NCBI GenBank assembly: GCA_030141605.1
Contig: JAQGDQ010000447.1
Location: forward strand, 1 to 64,000
Direction: 5' to 3'
Length of the DNA: 64,000 nucleotides
DNA from: Tubiluchus corallicola
Taxonomy: Eukaryota > Priapulida > Priapulimorpha > Priapulimorphida > Tubiluchidae
The notes under the pieces are model-generated. The model did no database searches. It worked only from the letters and a program-made list of their open reading frames with translations, and was not told where the DNA came from. Shown piece by piece: positions 36,801 to 50,200 of this stretch. Position 1 is the first letter of the stretch, and every line of letters begins with the position of its first letter. Both the position numbers and the translations under genes were made by a program.

Positions 36801-39440
36801 TCTACTTTAATAATTAGTTAATAGTTTAAATGGGTTAGAATTGCTTCAAATGTCTAGAATCATAAAGTAATAATTTGTGTTTCAGTCTTCTTAAATCTAA
36901 CTTTTTATTTTGTCTAAATAGTAATAACCTTTAGCACATTCTTAAGCACTTTTTGTGATCTGTTATTTTAATAAATTGCAGGTCTATCACACAGTTCAAT
37001 ACTGATTTTTGCCATTTCTTTGCCGGGACTGTTCATGAAATTCTCAAAAACTACAAACCAGTAAAAGTTTCAAAAAAATACAGGTGACACTTTTACAGTC
37101 TGTCAGTTACTATTTGTGTGCTTGCATAGCAAAATCATTTATACGTCGGCAATTAAACTTTTTTAGTTATTCACATATCCGGAATCTCCATTTCACGAGG
37201 ATCATTTTATTACCAAGTTCCTCACTCTATGTTATTTCTAAGCTCAGATAATCCACGTTGAAATTGAGGTGCAGGCTACGCACTGAAAAACATAATCTTG
37301 AGAAAAATGCTATTAAAGTTTGGCATTGTTTTTGTCGCGATTCTACAAAACACTTAGCAACTGCACGAGCTGGCGGTTGCTATGGATTTTACAAAAGTGT
37401 TTGAAGTTACATTTAAATCCTGTAGATGGCTCTTCCTGATGAAGATCTGGGCTTGGCTACAGAAAAAACCCGAAGTAAAATGATTGCTTCACAAGCTACT
37501 ATCGGAGTTCGAATATACAAATTTTTCACAATTGCAGTTTCTAGTCAGAAAAGTGGGTATGGGGTTATAAAATTAGATTTTTAGTATTTTATGAATATTT
37601 TCTTGATAATTTGATGCTAGATTATAAAAGCCCAATATATTTAGCATTTGCTTTATAAAAAACAAAAAAATTGACATTTGACCAATTTTTTGGTGCATTC
37701 TACTTTGAAGCATCAAAACATAGTTTTATGCCGACTTATGGATGGTTTTGGTTTGCAAGCATACAGTTGATGATTGGACTTACCATTGGACTAAGCAACA
37801 TGTCAGTAATACGCCACGCTTCCCTTTTTTGAAAATAGTTAATCGGACCCTTCAACTGGAATCTCAAGGGATACTGTAAAATTTCCACCTGTGTAGATAA
37901 GAACGTCAAAATTGTAAAACTTGAAATTGAAATTAATAAGAATGCCACAAAACTGTGATAAAAAATGAACTGAAAAGTTTAAAACATGATCGAAAAACTA
38001 TCCAATCAAGTGGCTGCATTATGAATACTCGGAAGTGGTGCTGACAAGCCACTGGCGTAGCAGTGTCTAGTTTCTTGCTGGATTACTGCTGCGTTTACCT
38101 GTCTAAGGCAGATTTCTTTTATTTTAGAATTCTGCCTGCCAAATGTCTACAATAGACGTGACGGGCGTATGATGATGATGATGATTATGAATAACTTTTT
38201 AAGGCCGACAGTAAAAATACTTCTGCTTCCATGTAACCAGCCGGGTAATTTTTTTCTCGCACACCTGTCCAAGAAATTAAGAATTTTTTTGTACGTTTAT
38301 ATACTTTACCTGAAACAGTCATATGAAAGCGTATTTTTTTAATTTAAAATGTAAAACACAGTAATTAGAATGACATCATTGTTCTGGGCATGTTTTTCTA
38401 CGGCTAACTCTCGGCCAGGGTTGCCGTTTTGTGTGATGCTGATTATCGTATTGAAGTCTAAAAAGTATTTTCTAGTATTTTCAACAAAATTATCGCATTA
38501 AAGGCTGAGTAATGCTACCGCTCACACCACAATTATGAGAACATATGTTCATACTGTAGGAAAAAGAGATTTTACGATAATTATGCGATAATTTAGTAAC
38601 GTGAAACAAAAAACTAAAAAACAAAGCGTAAATATAAACATCAAAAATGTGCATTGAAAAAATTTAAGACATTACTGCTAACCAGTGGGAAATAAACAAA
38701 CTTTGATTTTAACTCAAGTTTAAATATTCCAAAATTCAGTTTTTCCTCCCTCCCTACTAATATTTTTTGAGTTCATGAAGTAAGACAGAAACAAATATTT
38801 TTGTGACTGACCTAACTTATCATATTTAAGATCTAATATTTGAAAAAGAAGTGATCGTAATTTTACCAGCATTACAGACAGGTGTGTTTTAGTTTTACCT
38901 GTGAACTCTGAAGATAATTTACTCTTCTCGCACGAACCTTTCCCTTGCTATTGATGTCGACTCTTATGGGTTCAAATTCAAAGTCCGGATTAGCGGCTTC
39001 AAACACATATGATCCTGGTGAAAGGTTATGTACAGAAAAACCACCATCGTTCCTATACATTAGAAAATAATAAATATGAACAATGAAGCTTAGTACAAGT
39101 TAGCTCAGTTTCCTTGTCTAGTTTCTATTGTTGATGTCATTTCTGTCTAGTATTAGGTACTAATACCTTACTTTTTCTATAAAAGCGCCACAATGAGCTC
39201 CATAATCGACAATATTACTTATTAGCATTGGCATTACCTGACGAATCCAAGATACTCGCCACCGTTTACTAAAATTTTCGTTCGCACAGCCCAACTAGGA
39301 TCATAATCTCTAAGAGACGGCACTTTTCCATCTATTGTGATCCTTAAAATTGGACTAGCTTCTTCAATTGCAAGACAAAATGAAAAAAGTTTTAATAAAC
39401 AGAAAATAAAAGAATTCAATATAAACAAGTATAGCGCCAT
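33878..39440 (-). CDS. EMC7: ER membrane protein complex subunit 7
   Basis: Five coding exons on the minus strand: 39440-39238, 39052-38899, 37888-37784, 34284-34204 and 34009-33878. All junctions are GT-AG and in phase, giving 224 residues (human EMC7 about 240). The start at 39440 was chosen because it opens directly into a hydrophobic signal peptide (ALYLFILNSFIFCLLKLFSF); an in-frame Met 21 codons upstream is less likely. A lumenal beta-sandwich follows (DYDPSWAVRTKILVNGGEYLG; RNDGGFSVHNLSPGSYVFE; VDINSKGKVRARRVNYL), then a segment with FQKREAWRITDMLLSPM, one transmembrane helix (VLMMVLPLLVIAVLPKL) and a short basic cytosolic tail. EMC7 is a lumenal-capping subunit of the complex that inserts tail-anchored and multi-pass membrane proteins into the ER. 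Introns are 185, 1010, 3499 and 194 bp. Confidence 0.94.
34485..35385. repeat. Minisatellite of about 52-bp units in EMC7 intron 3
   Basis: About seventeen tandem copies of a unit with TTCAAGCTGCAGCTGTAGAG, then a variable TTTACTGTAGATAC, then ATAACAATCAGTGAAGTA. Each unit contains the palindrome AGCTGCAGCT or a one-base variant. Units alternate between TTTACTG, CATACTG and GTGTACTG subtypes. Confidence 0.95.
37125..37755. repeat. Dispersed repeat R2 (copy 2), in EMC7 intron 3
   Basis: Direct copy of about 32930-33510, moderately diverged. Its right edge (CCGACTTATGGATGGTTTTG) lies about 30 bp from exon 3 (37784). Mechanism unknown; no terminal inverted repeats seen. Confidence 0.7.
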
Positions 39441-39621
39441 TTTATTGTACTTTATCAAACTGTAGAATTCCTGTGAATTAGACGTCAGGTCAAAAAAAGG
39501 CAAGTCCTTTTAGTTTTGTTTTGTTTTTAATTCAATGTGATATCTTGACGGTCCGTTCAGTTAGGGTTTCATCCCGGGGCCCAGGGCGCCAACTGAATGA
39601 TGTGAATTTTTTATTAGGTTA

Positions 39622-39625
<4 letters not shown>

Positions 39626-39672
<47 letters not shown>
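39626..39672. repeat. TAA trinucleotide repeat upstream of EMC7
   Basis: A run of about 15 (TAA) units, about 190 bp upstream of the EMC7 start codon. Confidence 0.95.
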
Positions 39673-41227
39673 GCATTATTATTATTATTAACGTTATCAA
39701 AATTATTGTCACCATTTTATCACTGTAACTCAGCTTAGTTGTCATTTTGCATTTATTTGTGAATCTTATTCCAAGTCTATAAGCTAACAATGAAACTGAT
39801 TACAATTATATTGGGTGTTACTAGGCATCGAAAGGTACAAAAACAACTTAATTAAGTTACTGCCAGATACTACTTTATACAGCAAAACATAACAGACCCC
39901 CTGCTATGACGTCAAAGTACTCTGAAACAACAAAATCCGTCGGGGTGTTGATATTTAGCATGAAAGCTTTGCGCAGCTTGCAATCTTGAAAGTATGATTA
40001 CAGCAATGACTTGAAAACTCTGGGACTGATTTTCACAATTGAATTGAATCACTATTGGGCTTTCATTTCAACTTTTCGACAATGTTGACTGTTCTACGCA
40101 ATAAAATTGAATGCTAAGTAAAAGAAATGAAATACCATGTTAATAGTGACTGTTGTGGCTCTTATTAAAAATCTCTAAAAGCAAAATGAGCATTGAAAGT
40201 AAAAATAAACACAGTTTTTGCTTCTGTAAAAATAATTTATGTACAATACATTCATCATACAAACCAGAATAATACATAAATCACACAATAAATTTGGCAT
40301 CACTGACTCATCTTAGCTGTTCTCCATTAAAAAACATAAAATTTATGTTTGTAATTCACAATTAGCAAGCTGGCATCGAATTAAAAATAAATCATCAAAT
40401 TTCAAAAAATAAAACCAAGAGAGCACAAGAAATCCTAACTGTGTCAAAATTCAGAGAGCACCAAAACACAACGATTTCCACTCAACATTTCAAACCTGAT
40501 CACATGACACTGATCTATATCACCGCTCAAGTTTAATATTTCAAATTAATAGAATTATGCACAACCATATCGAATCTTGAACGAAAATCACATGGCGGTG
40601 ATGTACCAGCAATGTTTCAGCTCATTTGTAGCACAAATCTTACACAACCGTGAACAAACCAATACAAAAATATGTGTAGGACGGAATAGACTAAGCTCAT
40701 GAGCTAAGTATTTCTTGGCGTAGTAGTTTTGCCTTCTAGTTTTTTGGTCCCTCTTCTACAAATTCATTATCAAATAAAAATTTAAGTAACATCAACACTG
40801 ATATGCCATACAAACTCATTGCTCAGCATAAGTACACAATATTCCTAAGTAAAAGACATTCTTGCAAATTGCAACAAAATTGTCCAAACTCACAAGTGCT
40901 GACAAGGTATGCATGGGATTCCATTAACATACAGATGATTTGGATTAAATTTACAATATGCCTTGATAAGAATCACTTTACAAGACAGTAAAACAAGTTA
41001 GAGCCAATATCTGGTAACACGACTGAAACTATAAGTTACCCGCACAAACTTATCACTCTACATTCATTTTTTTACAAAAATAACAAAAATGACATTCCTG
41101 TACACATGTGCGGTGCGGTGCAGTTTCACCTACTGGTACTGCAGCTGATGCATGCTGCAGTTTAAATTAAATAATACGTCTGTCAAAGGCAAGAAAGTGT
41201 TGTAGTACTACACTAAAGTCTATAACA
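39673..41227. other. Spacer between EMC7 and the transporter
   Basis: No gene seen. Both flanking genes are on the minus strand, so it should contain the 3' untranslated region of the transporter (right part) and the EMC7 promoter (left part). Confidence 0.5.
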
Positions 41228-44200
41228 TTAGGCATAAGATTCAGAACCGCTGACTGTATGCCGTCGTGACGTTTCCGAATAACTCGATGAAAATTGCCTA
41301 TAAAAGTGGACTCCCGATTCACCAATGATTGATCTCTTCCTATCCACTTCATGAATACTGTCTCTCCACGAATCCACCTCGTCCACGATTCCACTTTCCT
41401 GTTTCCGCTTGCGTTTGTAATATTGCAACACTTCGAAGGAAAGCAGCACAGTCAGCTACAAACAGAGAAAGTTGTGAAAAAAAATCTCAAAACATTTTTG
41501 AAGACCAAGATGAACTGCTGCTTCCGGACAGTTCCGGACAGTTTTCCTGCTTACTAACAATGGCAAGCCCAAAGAAAAACAGCAACCAATTTTATATTCA
41601 GTGTTGGGTAAGCCCAAAAAATGTAACATCAACCTTCTGGAAAAAAGTAAGTAACTACAGCTACATCAACCTTCTGGAAAAAAGTAGCTAACTACAGCTA
41701 CACCAACCACTAGAAAAAAGTAGTTAACTACACCTACACCAACTTCTGGAAAAAAGTAGTTAACTACAGCTACATCAACTTCTGGAAAAAGCAGCTGAAT
41801 ACAGCTACATCAACCTCTGGAAAAAAGTAGTTAACTACAGCTACATCAACCTCTGGAAGTAGTTAACTACAGCTACACCAACCTCTGGAAAAAAGTAGTT
41901 AACTACAGCTACACCAACCTCTGGAAAAAAGTAGTTAACTACAGCTACACCAACCTCTGGAAAAAAGTAGTTAACTACAGCTACACCAACCTCTAGAAAA
42001 AAGTAAGTAACTACAGCTACATCAACCTCTGGAAAAAAGTTGTTAACTACAGCTACACCAACCTCTGGAAAAAAGTAGTTAACTACAGCTACACCAACCT
42101 CTAGAAAAAAGTAAGTAACTACAGCTACACCAACTTCTGGAAAAATTAACTAACTGGAGCTACAGCTACCTCTGTAGTAGTGCTACACTAATGCTGTGAA
42201 AAAATATAGCTAACTACAGTGGCGCTACTAAAACAGCTGTAGACACTGTTACCCAACACTGTTTATACTGGGTTAAGATACATTATGGCATAAAATACTG
42301 ACATTCCCTAACTCTGTCATTATATGGTTTCTTTAAACTGTAGATAATGTTAATATTCTCATACGACTGCAAGCAGTGCAAATACACACTTGCGTTGTTT
42401 TACTAACTCGCCCCTAGGTGGCAGACAAAAAATTGCCAGGTCACCATAGTAACGTCAACTTTCTGGCAGTGTGACGTTAGAAGATACAGCAGGACAATGA
42501 GCATAGCGGCTGCATGTAACAAACACCTATTGTTCCACCTAAGCTATGACTTGCTGCTGCGTGAAATTTTACACAATTTTTTTACAAACATCATTAGCGC
42601 ACAAAAAGTTTATTCCAACATTTGCATAAATAACATATTCCAGTGGGAGGTTTCATCAGCTATTTAAAGCTGTTGGTTGTTTTTGTTTAAGTAAGTAAAT
42701 AATTTAACTACTTGAGAAAAACCTGCTGGAGTCCCGTGAAAAACGCTTTATTTACTGAACAAAACAGCATAAAATACTTAATAAAGTTACTGAAAATGCA
42801 CAAAAACCGAAAAATGATCTTGACACAAAAATGTGATCATTATAAACCTTAAGAACCCCTCTTAATAGATCCATTGACTGTTTTTACCAGCAAAAACTCA
42901 TTGTAACATAATTAACGACTATTGTGTAAAAAGTGAAAATGCTCAATGACGAGCAAGTTGATCGGGCACAACAATGAAACCTGTAATTGCAGTCATACGC
43001 TGTTGTGTATTATGTTCACTGCTATATAGCTTTTACATGTCAAATGTAGACACGGGAAAATTCAAATGTGACTTAGGTAAGTCAAATGTAGACATAGGAA
43101 TTTCGAATGTGTTTTAGTAACTCAAATGTGACTTAGGTGATGGGTGATTTAACACCTATACACATTTGAGATACCAATGTCACATTTGACTTGACATGTG
43201 TCTACACTTGACTTACCAAAAGCGCTCAAGATTCGTTGAAAGCCATTGTTAACACATTTGAGCTACCAAAGTCTACATTTGAGTTACCAAGACACATTTG
43301 AATTACCTAAATCTACATTTGAGTAAACGCAGGTCTACATTTGACATGTAAAACCTATAGAAGTTCCAAATCAACTTACCAATATTAAGTGCAGTGCGGC
43401 TACTATAGTTGTGGTCCACTCAAAGTTAATTGCTTGTACCAGAGCGCCACCTACTGATGGACCAAAGAATGCTCTGGAATAGAAACTAGCGTAAATAAAC
43501 GACGTGTAATCTTCCAGATCATTATTAAAGTTGTTTGGCAAGAGTAAAATAGATAGGGTTACCATATTGTCCGAGTTGAAAAAGAGGACACGGGTACTTG
43601 GCCTTCATTTCATCTGTAAATGCACACTGTCATTTCGGCATTGCTACTTTCTAACTTTTACCAGTTGCTCAAAACTGCAAAACAGTGTAACTATACAAAT
43701 TTAAAGAAATTCACATAAAAGCGAACAAAATGGCTCCCGGAAGCTGACGTCATTTTAAGTCGTTAGCGAATACGCCGAATATCGACAGTGGTGTGCGTCG
43801 TGTGACCCATAGTGATGTGCTCATTGCTTACTTTTGTTCAGTAAATATGTACGCAAAGCTTTTACAAGGGTTGCATTTGAGATGTTAGCAACATCTTGTA
43901 GTGAAAATTAACGAGCTTTTCTTTGTCTCGTACTGTCATACGCCTCTGCAGTTGGCAACGTCTGTACATACTTACGGATTGAGACAAAACCCGGACAGAG
44001 GCCCAAAAAGAGGACGTGTCCGGGGAAACCCGGACCTATGGTAACCCTAAAAATAAAGGCCGCTTTCACAAAGACGTTGTTATTACATTCACTTAACTAT
44101 TAATAAGGACGTCGTCAAGTTAGTGATGCCTTCGTAAAACTGCGCCTGGTACTTCGGAGAATTTAACAAAGAGGTTTTTCAACCAAACCAACATTTGGTT

Positions 44201-47200
44201 CCGTAATGGTAGCAGCTATGTACATACCCGAAGGAAAAACATGATGAAAATAAACCAGAGACAAGACCGTAAGTTTCAAAGTTATCTGGAAATCCATGAG
44301 CTCTGAAAAAAAACAAAAGCTATGAAATTCACAAGACGCATCAGACTAGAATTGAAATAAAATGGCAAAAGTTTCGTTGAAAATAAAATGCGATCAAACA
44401 TTAGGAAAGCTCTTTTGCTTGTAACTGCCCAAACTTAAAACAGTTTAAATACAGTGTGTCTGTCTCAAAAGTCACCACACACTGTGATTTTTCTTTTTCT
44501 TTTTGAAGTTTTCTCCAATCTCAGCAAGGTCTTACAAGAATAAATGCGGGTCTTTGACAGTTCTTTTAATTTGTTTTTTCACTGGAACACGGTTGCTATG
44601 ATGATGAACTGGGGCGAAAAACCTCAAAAAATGGTAATTTTTCGGACGTTTTTTTGCAAAAGTTATACGCGTGAGATCTGGAGAACGGGAATGGGCCGAG
44701 GGCGGTGCTGGCTATGGATAAATAGCCCGTTCAGCGGTGGGTGTAGTAGGCATATTTAGAATTTGCGAGAGAGTTACGGCGTCCCGTAACGGGCGTTTTC
44801 CCGGACCCAACTCGTGATTTTTTCGAAATTTTGACCAAACGGCATGAGGAAAAAACGCCTTAGCCTGGTGGGACTCTTGGAAGGAGATATACGGCTCTTT
44901 ACAAAGAGGAAGAACAGGGCTATACGATGATGTGAGCTATATTTTAGGGAAGGTCCACTGAGAGGAGTAGCGAGGAGTTAATTACATGTTCTATTTTCGA
45001 CAATTTTCGCTTAGAAAACTGCTGACGCAAAGCCATTGTTCTGACGTCATCCATTATGCTCTGTCTATAACCTTATAGCTTTAATTCAGTAAAAGCTGCT
45101 GCTCTGGCTTTGCGTTAGGTAAGTAAACAAACACTAGGTGGAACGTTTGCGTATTTTTGATTCTACGTGTATTTATACGCAAAATTTTTTACGGGGTCTT
45201 TGCTAGTCTATATATTAATATTCTTGATATATATATAAGATTCGAGGCTACAGCTCGGACGACGGCACCATTTGCGGCGATCTATACATCAAACGAAAGG
45301 TCTCGATCTAGTGTCGTGCCATTGGGGGTTTATTTTTCGAATCGGGCCCACCGGGACGAACGGGGGGCGAAAAACCTCCAAAAATGGCCATTTTTCGGCC
45401 GTTTTTTGCAAAAGTTATACGCCTGAGATCTGAAGAACGGGAACGGGCCATGGGTGGTGCTGGCTATGGATAGATAGCCCGTTCAGCGGTGGGTGTCATA
45501 GGCATATTTAGAATTCGCGAGAGGGCCACGGCATCCGGTAACGGGCGTTTTCCCGGACCCAACTCGCAATTTTTCGAAATTTTAGTCAAACAGCCTGCGG
45601 AAAAAACATTCTAGCGGCACCTGGTGGGACTTTCGGAAGGAGATATATGGCTCTTTAGAAAGAGGAGAACAGGACTACACGATGATGTGGGCTATATTTT
45701 AGGACACGTCCACCAAGAGGAGTACCGACGAGTTAATTAGATGTTCTATTTTCCGCAATTTTCGTTTGGAAAATTACATCATCCATTATATTCTGCCTAT
45801 AACCTTACAACTTTAATTCAGTAAAAGCTGTTACTGGCTTTGCGTTATAAATGAGGACTATATAGGATGTTTGCGTATTTTTGATTATACGTGTAGTTAT
45901 ATGCAAAATTTTTTGCGGGGCCTTTGCTAGTATAAAATTATTACATTTTGCTGGTTAACCTCAACAGGAAAGATTCAGTTGTTTGGCAAACCAGAACTAC
46001 TTGAAAAACGTAATAAACAAACTACTCCTCTCAAGCCTCATCTTTCAGTACACAATTACTCAATTCGCAAGCGGTTTTGTCTTTACTTTTATAGACAATA
46101 AAAAAGCTCTCCTAACTACGCAACAAAGCATGTAACTACTTTCAAAACTTCCTTAAACTCAGAACACCCAAAATTCAAACTTATACTTAAATTTTCAGTA
46201 CATAATTACTCAGTTCACAAGCGGTTTCGTCTTTACTTTTATAGACAAAAAAAAGCTCTCCTAACTAAGCAACAAAGCATCCAACTACTTTCAAAACTTC
46301 CTTAAACTCAGAACACCCAAAATTCAAACTCATACTTAAATTTTCTGTACATAATTACTCAGTTCGCAAGCGGTTTTGTCTTTACTTTTATGGACAAGAA
46401 AAGCTTTCCTAGCTAAGCAACAAAGCATCCAACTACTTTCAAAACTTCCTTAAACTCAGAGCACCCAAAATTCAAACTCATACTTAAATTTTCTGTACAT
46501 AATTACTCAGTTCGCAAGCGGTTTTGTCTTTACTTTTATGGACAAGAAAAGCTTTCCTAGCTAAGCAACAAAGCATCCAACTACTTTCAAAACTTCCTTA
46601 AACTCAGAGCACCCAAAATTTAAACTCATACTTAAATTTTCTGTACATAATTACTCAGTTCACAAGCGGTTTTGTCTTTACTTTTATAGACAATAAAAAA
46701 GCTCTCCTAACTACGCAACAAAGCATGTAACTACTTTCAAAACTTCCTTAAACTCAGAACACCCAAAATTCAAACTTATACTTAAATTTTCAGTACATAA
46801 TTACTCAGTTCACAAGCGGTTTTGTCTTTACTTTTATAGACAATAAAAAAGCTCTCCTAACTACGCAACAAAGCATGTAACTACTTTCAAAACTTCCTTA
46901 AACTCAGAACACCCAAAATTCAAAGTCATACTTAAACTTTCAGTGCATACAAATATTAAAACAAACTGTTTTTGAAATATTTTAAACGTTTCTCGAAGTC
47001 ACCGATACCACGGAGTTTTAAATCCATACTTAACTTTCAATACGGACAAATATTAACAGAAAATCACTTACAGAGACTGGACTAGACAGTCTTTAAATGG
47101 CGGCACGAGCTGCAGGCCGATTCCGAGACCAGTGACGCACAGAGCTAAAATCACTAACCATAAACCTGCCGACCTGAAAAAACGCAAAGCAACTTTTATG

Positions 47201-50200
47201 TCATTTATGATTTTTAAAAATTATAATGATTAGAAGTGATCACTTTAGTGCTTCGGAGGGCACAACGGTCTAGCCGGTTCCTCGGCTTCTGAGATTCCTA
47301 GGCAGTCACCCATCCAAGTACTAACCAGGCTCTACGTTACTTAACTTCGGTGATCAGATGAGAACCGGTGTTTTCAACGTGATATGGCCTATGTACTACT
47401 CGTAGTTATATACAGTCACCGCCGTTTATTACACTCACAGTTAGTAGAATCAGTCGCTTAATTGACTCAAATAATTATGCACAGCTGACTCAAAATTTTT
47501 GCTACAGGCACTTAAAATAAGACACCAGTGTGTGAGCGAAGAACTTTTACTACTTTTACATCGTTTACAAAAATGATCAAATACAACATCATCGCTGTTT
47601 AGTGGAAGTAGTTTTTCATGAACCCATGTAAAATGCAGCAAACGTTTACGGTCCCCTGGGAGTTACTTGAGTCAAAACACTTCCGTTCTAAAGTGAGTCT
47701 ATTAAGTGGCGCATACTATAACACTACGGCCAAATCACGTTGAAAACATCGGTTCTCATCTGATCACTGAAGTTAAGCAACATAGAGCCTGGTTAGTGCT
47801 TGGATGGGTGACCGCCTAGGAATATCAGGTGCTGTAGGCTTGCGGGATGCCCACACTGTATCTCGACACTAGGAGGAGGAGCTGCACAAGCAGCCAACGG
47901 CTAGAGGGCGGAGGAGGTCAAGTGACCCAACGGCCATGTGTAGAGGTGTAGACCTTCTAAATCAGGACTGGAGCCCCGAAGGCGGACCAGTGCAGCATGC
48001 TCACTGACTCAGGCAGCTCCTGCAGCCAACCTGGTGCCAAACGTATCGCCACACTTTCCTTTGGACTACACCAGGGAGGAGGAGAGAGGGTTCCTGTTGT
48101 CTGGGCAACTCAGGATCTCCATACACCTTGCCCAGGCGTGTGCCCTGGAGACGTTCAAGGATCGGACTCTCTTGGCACCCACTCCATTGTCTTCCGAGAC
48201 AGAAGGATGCCAACAACAACAACTATAACACTGAAGAAGTACAACATCTGTTAATGAAAATTCCACTAACCCTCGCTCTATGAAGAATATCGGTGAAGGT
48301 CCCAAAAGCAACATTCCCATCATGCACAGAACGCAGCCAGCAGACATAAACAACTTCGCATGAGCCTGTAAACAAAAAGTATATCTCAATATGCTTGAGT
48401 AGCGAGGCAGACAAACAAACAAACGAGCACACAGAGGTTGCAATCATATAACAGAAATTTGAAAAGTAAAAATCATCTAAAGATACAAAATGATTCATAT
48501 AAGAAAAAACACGGCAAAGCTAAAAACTGAACCCAGATTTGAACCCAGGATTTTCAGTTACAATGTAAATGCTCAACCATCAGACCACACATCAAACAAT
48601 TCTAAAATTCTGTCACAGTCGCTTTGTCTCCAACTGAAGGTAAGTTGATCTGTTTACCGCGACTTGAGCAGCTACTGGAATGAAGCCAGAATCCCTCAAA
48701 ATAAAAATCACTGTAGGCCTAGTGGCTGAGAAGTTGAGCTTATGGCACGGAGATTCCTAGTTCAAGCCCAGGCTTAGCCATGACCTTTTTATCTTTTCCA
48801 TTTTTGGAAATTTGATTTCAAAATTAAATGGTAATAAGTTTTGGCTTAAACTAATACCTTAACATGGAAAATAGCATAAGACAAGGTATGAATTATTACA
48901 ATTATTAGCATGCTCATTATTGGTATTGTACAACCACTATCATAACTTTTTTTAGCACTGTAAATATGCACTTTCTTGCACGCCCAAAGATAATATATGT
49001 ATTAAAACAAAATTTCACAATGTAATTAATGTTTGGCTAAAACTATTCTATCACATGTAAGAGATGGTGCTGAGTCCATGGCAGTGAATGCTCGTGTATA
49101 CGTACTGTGGAACTGCAGCACTCCCTTTTCACTCCATATTATTGATGATATTCAACCTAGCCACTGGGGGGGGGGGTGGCAAGCCAGCCCAACTCAGTGC
49201 CGGTCCCAAGCCCGGATAAATAGGGAGGGTTGGGGTCAGGAAGGGCATCCGCCTGTAAAAACTGCGCCAAAACCGTCTATGAATGAGTCGGTGAGACTTA
49301 AAGGTAATGTCCACAAAGAAGTGGTCGCACCCGCTCTAATCTATGGGCTGGAAGCAGCTTCTCTAAAGAAGACCGAAGAGAAGAAAATGGGTGTGGTGGA
49401 GATGAGGATGTTGAGATGAATGGTGGGAATAACAAGAAGAGATAAAATTAGAAATAATAATATCAGAGGAACAGTAAAAGTAGTGGAAGCCTCGCAAGAT
49501 TGCGATGGTATGGACACCTGAAAAGAAGAGTCGGGGAAGATCATGTGGGAAGGGAGGTCATGGAAATGGAAGAGCTGGGAAATAGAAGAAGAGGACGACC
49601 CAAGCGGAGATGGATTGAATGTTATTAATGGAGACCTTAGAGAGAAGAACATAAATGAAGAGATGGTCAAATACAGGAATGTGTGGAGAAGATTCATTCA
49701 CAACGGCGACCCCGCATAGGGAAAAGCTGGAAAGAAGAAGAAGAAGAAGAAGAAGAAATTATCGACGATATTCAATATAATGAGACGTTTTCTTTAATTG
49801 TTTCTTTACACTTGTACATATTTGTAAATCCTTGTATTTAACAAAATTGGAACAGTTTTACACACTAAAATCAGCTTGTAACACTGGTGGAAAAGTATAA
49901 ATCTGAGGTACAAATCATGAAATGATGTACATTTACTGTAGTCTAAGTAACTAATATCGGACATTCATCTCTGAATCCAGTTTCACATCACCAAAAGTCA
50001 CACAATCATAGACAAACAGGAAACAAAATATCCATGCAAAAAATCACAACAAACAGTTTTTCAACAAGAACAGTACATAACTACTGTTGCTGCATCAGTG
50101 AATTAAAGGAAAAGTCAACCCTTTTGGGAATTCAGGCTTTTTTCAACGTTCGTTAAAAATGTTAGAAGGATTTAGTAATAAAAGTGTGAAAAGATCCTCA

